Translations under genes and position numbers: made by a program
Assembly (NCBI GenBank): GCA_005882135.1
Contig: VBDR01000043.1
Span: forward strand, 1-64,000
Source: Chloroflexota bacterium
Lineage (GTDB): Bacteria > Chloroflexota > Dormibacteria > Dormibacterales > Dormibacteraceae
Length of the DNA stretch: 64,000 nt
Direction: 5' to 3'
Shown: in pieces, positions 61,670-64,000 of the stretch
Layout of the letters: every line of letters starts with the position of its first letter
How positions within the stretch are numbered: the stretch's first letter is position 1
The notes under the pieces: model-generated
The model's input: the letters and a program-made list of their open reading frames with translations, nothing else
The model's database searches: none
What the model was told of the DNA's origin: nothing

Positions 61670-63577
61670 ATGCAAGACGGGCTTGTCCGTCTGACCGAAC
61701 CGCTGGTCAGGGAGGGCGGAAGTCTCCGTCCCGCCTCCTGGGAAGAGGCGCTGACAATGGCGGCCGCCGGTTTCGAGGCGGCGCGGCGGAACGGGCCGCA
61801 AGCGTTCGGCATGTTCAGCTGCTCGAAGACCACCAACGAGATGAACTTCATGGCCCAGAAGTTCACGCGCGCGGTGATGCACAGCAACAACGTCGACAGC
61901 TGCAACCGAACTTGACACGCCCCGAGCGTCGCCGGTCTGGCGACAGTGTTCGGAGCCGGAGGCGGGACCTCCTCCTACCGCGAGGCTGAGGAGACAAACC
62001 TGATCATCCTGTGGGGCTCGAACGCGCGCGAGACCCATCCGATCTTCTTCCATCACGTCCTACGCGGCGTCCGCAATGGCGCCCGCCTGGTCGCGGTCGA
62101 CCCGCGCCGCACCAGCTCCGCGGAATGGGCCGATGTGTGGCTCGGCATCGACGTGGGCAGCGACATCGCCCTGGCCAACGCCATGGCACGCGAGATCATC
62201 CACGCCGGTCTCGCCGACAAGGAGTTCATCGCGCGCGCCACCACCGGTTACGAGGAATTCGAGCGCTGCGTCGAGGCCTACACGCTCGAGCGCGCAGAGG
62301 CTGAGACCGGGGTGCCGGCGGCGGCGATCAGCGAGGTGGCCCTCGACTACGCGCGAGCGGAGCGAGGCATGATCTGCTGGACCCTGGGCATCACGGAGCA
62401 TCACAACGCCGTCGACAACGTGCTTGCGCTCATCAACCTGGCTCTGCTCACGGGCAAGGTGGGCCGGTACGGCTGCGGCCTGAACCCGCTGCGCGGCCAG
62501 AACAACGTCCAGGGTGGTGGCGACATGGGCGCCATCCCGGCCCGGCTGCCTGGTTTCCAGGACCTCGAGGATCCGGCGATCCACGAAAAGTTCGCGCGCG
62601 CGTGGAGCGGCGCCGACTTCCCGAGCAAGAAAGGCTGGCACCTGAGCGAGATGTTCGAGGCGATGGACCGTGGTGACCTGCGCTCGGTCTACATCGTCGG
62701 CGAGAATCCGGCACGCAGCGAGGCTGACCAGACGCGCGCGGTGCGCTTGCTCAGCGGCCTCGACCACCTCGTCGTCCAGGACATCTTTCTCACCCAGACC
62801 GCGGAGCTGGCGCACGTCGTCCTGCCCGCGGCCGCAGGTTGGGCTGAATCCGAGGGCACGGTGACCAACAGCGAACGCCGCGTGCAGAGGGTTCGCCGCG
62901 CCCTTGAACCGCCGCCTGGCGCGCGGGATGACATCGACATCATCGGCGAACTGGCACAGCGGCTGGGCTGCGGTTGGGGCCGGCCGACCGCGGAGCAGGT
63001 CTGGGATGAATGCCGGAGGCTCTCGCCGATGCACGCGGGCATGGCGTACCGGCGGCTCGATGAGCTCGGCGGGCTCCAGTGGCCTTGCCCCGACGAGTCC
63101 CATCCGGGCACGCAGTTCCTCCACGCGAGATTGTGGAAGGAGCCGGCCGAGGGCGCACCAGCGCCTTTCCACGCGGTCGAGCACGACCCTCCTGTGGATC
63201 GCCTCACAGAAGAGTTTCCGATCCGCCTGACGACCGGGCGCAGGCTCGACTCCTTCAACACCGGCGTGCAGTCCGGCGGGTACACCTCTCCGCTGCGCAA
63301 GGGCGAGGCCCTGCTCATCTCGCCCGAGGACGGCAAGAGGATCGACGTCGAGGACGGCGAGGCCGTGCGCGCCAGCTCGCGACGGGGCTCGGTCGAGGTG
63401 AGGGTGCGGTACGAGCGGTCCCTGCGACCGGGGCTCGCCTTCATGACATTGCACTTTCCAGACCAGGTCTCGACCAACGTGCTGACCATCGACGCGACCG
63501 ATCCCAAGTCCGGGACGGCCGAGTTCAAGGCGAGCGCGATCCGCATCGACAAGCTCACCAGGGTGCCCGCGACCTAG
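61670..63577 (+). CDS. fdhA: Selenocysteine-containing formate dehydrogenase alpha subunit
   Basis: One reading frame interrupted only by TGA at 61913. Before it comes NNVDSCNRT, after it HAPSVAGLATVFGAGGG, which is precisely the formate dehydrogenase active-site sequence in which Cys or selenocysteine precedes HAP. Read through, the protein is 635 aa with Sec at 82 and contains GSNARETHPIFFHHVLRG, VDPRRTSSAEWADVWLGI, GLNPLRGQNNVQGGGDMG, YIVGENPARSEAD, VLPAAAGWAESEGTVTNSERRVQ and a C-terminal molydopterin dinucleotide domain (LTTGRRLDSFNTG). The usual N-terminal [4Fe-4S] domain is absent: the protein begins at the residues that normally follow it. An NuoE-like gene follows directly. Confidence 0.9.
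61913..61944 (+). promoter_or_regulatory. UGA selenocysteine codon and SECIS hairpin
   Basis: The TGA codon is followed by 12 nt, then GTCGCC-GGTCT-GGCGAC: a perfect 6-bp stem (61928-61933 with 61939-61944) and a GGTCT loop (61934-61938). From memory, E. coli fdhF has the same loop (GGUCU) at the same distance from its UGA, where SelB binds the bulge/loop G and U. Wobble positions of the codons here fit the stem. Confidence 0.85.
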
Positions 63578-64000
63578 TTGGACATCAGAACCACCGGAGA
63601 TCCAGCCACCGAGGAGGAGATCGCCGCGATCGATGGCCTTCTCGGTGAGCCCGAGTCGCTGTGGCAGGGAGGCGAGCGGCATCCGGCCGACGATCACGTC
63701 GCCCACGGCGGCCGCGCCGTCCGGTCGCGCCGCCACCTCCTGCTGCCGGTGCTGCACGCGATCCAGGACCGCACCGGATGGGTGAGCCGCGGCGGGCTCG
63801 AGTACGCGTGCAGGCGGCTGTCGATCCCCCCGGCCGAGGCCTACGGCGTGGTCAGCTTCTACGCGCGATTCGCTCTGCAGCCGAGGGGCGCGCTCGCGCT
63901 TCATGTCTGCGACGACATCGCGTGCAAGTGCGCGGGCGCGGACGAGCTTTGCGCGGCGCTGGAAAAGGATTTCGGAGCGCCGGGCGGGGCGTGGCATCGC
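63578..64000 (+). CDS. NuoE/FdhC-like [2Fe-2S] subunit, truncated by the window end
   Basis: Starts at TTG immediately after the fdhA stop and runs off the window after 141 codons. LLLPVLHAIQDRTGWVSRGGLEYACRRLSIPPAEAYGVVSFYARF matches the helical N-terminal domain of NuoE/FdsG/HydA-gamma subunits (quoted motif in part: PAEAYGVVSFYARF). HVCDDIACKCAG gives the first two Cys of the [2Fe-2S] site; the second pair lies beyond the end. It suggests an NAD-linked formate dehydrogenase, with a NuoF-like subunit expected next. Confidence 0.85.
   Translation, partial: MDIRTTGDPATEEEIAAIDGLLGEPESLWQGGERHPADDHVAHGGRAVRSRRHLLLPVLHAIQDRTGWVSRGGLEYACRRLSIPPAEAYGVVSFYARFALQPRGALALHVCDDIACKCAGADELCAALEKDFGAPGGAWHR

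Noticed and set aside
61670-61945. fdhA read as a pseudogene broken by a nonsense codon
   Set aside because: The stop is TGA at the known Sec position, the frame is otherwise intact on both sides, and a perfect SECIS-like hairpin follows at the right distance.

Overview
This is a high-GC chromosomal segment from a bacterium that uses GTG and TTG start codons freely. The order whiA-gap-pgk-tpiA-(gpm-sod)-secG, the uvrC-rapZ pairing, MSMEG-type small proteins and many apparently leaderless promoters point to Terrabacteria: Chloroflexota, Ca. Dormibacterota or a deep Actinobacteriota relative. I place it near Dormibacterota/Chloroflexota by impression only; no phylogeny was run. There are no rRNAs, tRNAs, CRISPR arrays, phages or insertion sequences. 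Genes are tightly packed, with many 4-8 bp stop/start overlaps and no gene-free stretch above about 250 bp.

Layout. 1-2760: tail of a CHRD protein, exonuclease VII (xseBA) and moaA. 2768-6287: two crotonases, a thiolase and a UbiE/MenG methyltransferase. 6284-8804: TetR, a small prenyl-synthase-like protein and a YjbQ-polyprenyl synthase fusion. 8860-9699: KDPG aldolase and a short orphan Flp pilin gene. 9721-14321: a three-subunit molybdenum hydroxylase of 4-hydroxybenzoyl-CoA reductase type (hcrBAC-like) with a HAD protein. 14429-19588: aroC, a class I CoA-transferase pair, a crotonase and an aldehyde dehydrogenase. 19615-24387: small membrane, DksA-like, lipoprotein, SCP2, MBL-fold, DegV, MgtC and DUF151 proteins. 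24473-32996: polA-mutM, PAP2, cutA, a fused ABC transporter, moeA and CsbD. 33096-41408: uvrB, a TetR/membrane protein/thioesterase locus, uvrA and an MFS exporter. 41405-48764: a two-domain SDR (possible fatty acyl-CoA reductase), uvrC, a degenerate RapZ, an epimerase and DUF2332. 48778-52909: APC permease, a creatinase-like M24 protein and an E1-beta subunit. 53041-58825: whiA, gap, pgk, tpiA, gpmA, sod, secG. 58830-64000: a peptide-binding lipoprotein, an aminotransferase and a formate dehydrogenase operon that runs off the window.

How it fits together. The moco genes moaA and moeA could serve both molybdoenzymes (Hcr-like and formate dehydrogenase). The crotonases, thiolase, CoA-transferase and Hcr-like complex suggest CoA-linked aromatic, steroid or fatty-acid catabolism. 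The repair genes polA, mutM, uvrA, uvrB, uvrC and xseAB are unusually concentrated.

Most notable observations. (1) The formate dehydrogenase reading frame is interrupted by an in-frame TGA followed, at the same 12-nt spacing I recall for E. coli fdhF, by a perfect hairpin with a GGTCT loop: a selenocysteine codon with its SECIS. (2) A family of palindromic elements (core CCTCCCCA..TGGGGAGG plus a second GC-rich hairpin) occupies at least 11 loci; related hairpins lie at further sites. Some lie in frame inside mutM, uvrA and moeA, and others supply Shine-Dalgarno sequences, a start codon or a stop codon to neighbouring genes. (3) whiA appears to start with AUU. (4) There is a YjbQ-prenyl synthase fusion, a RapZ without a P-loop, and a recurrent leaderless -10 architecture.
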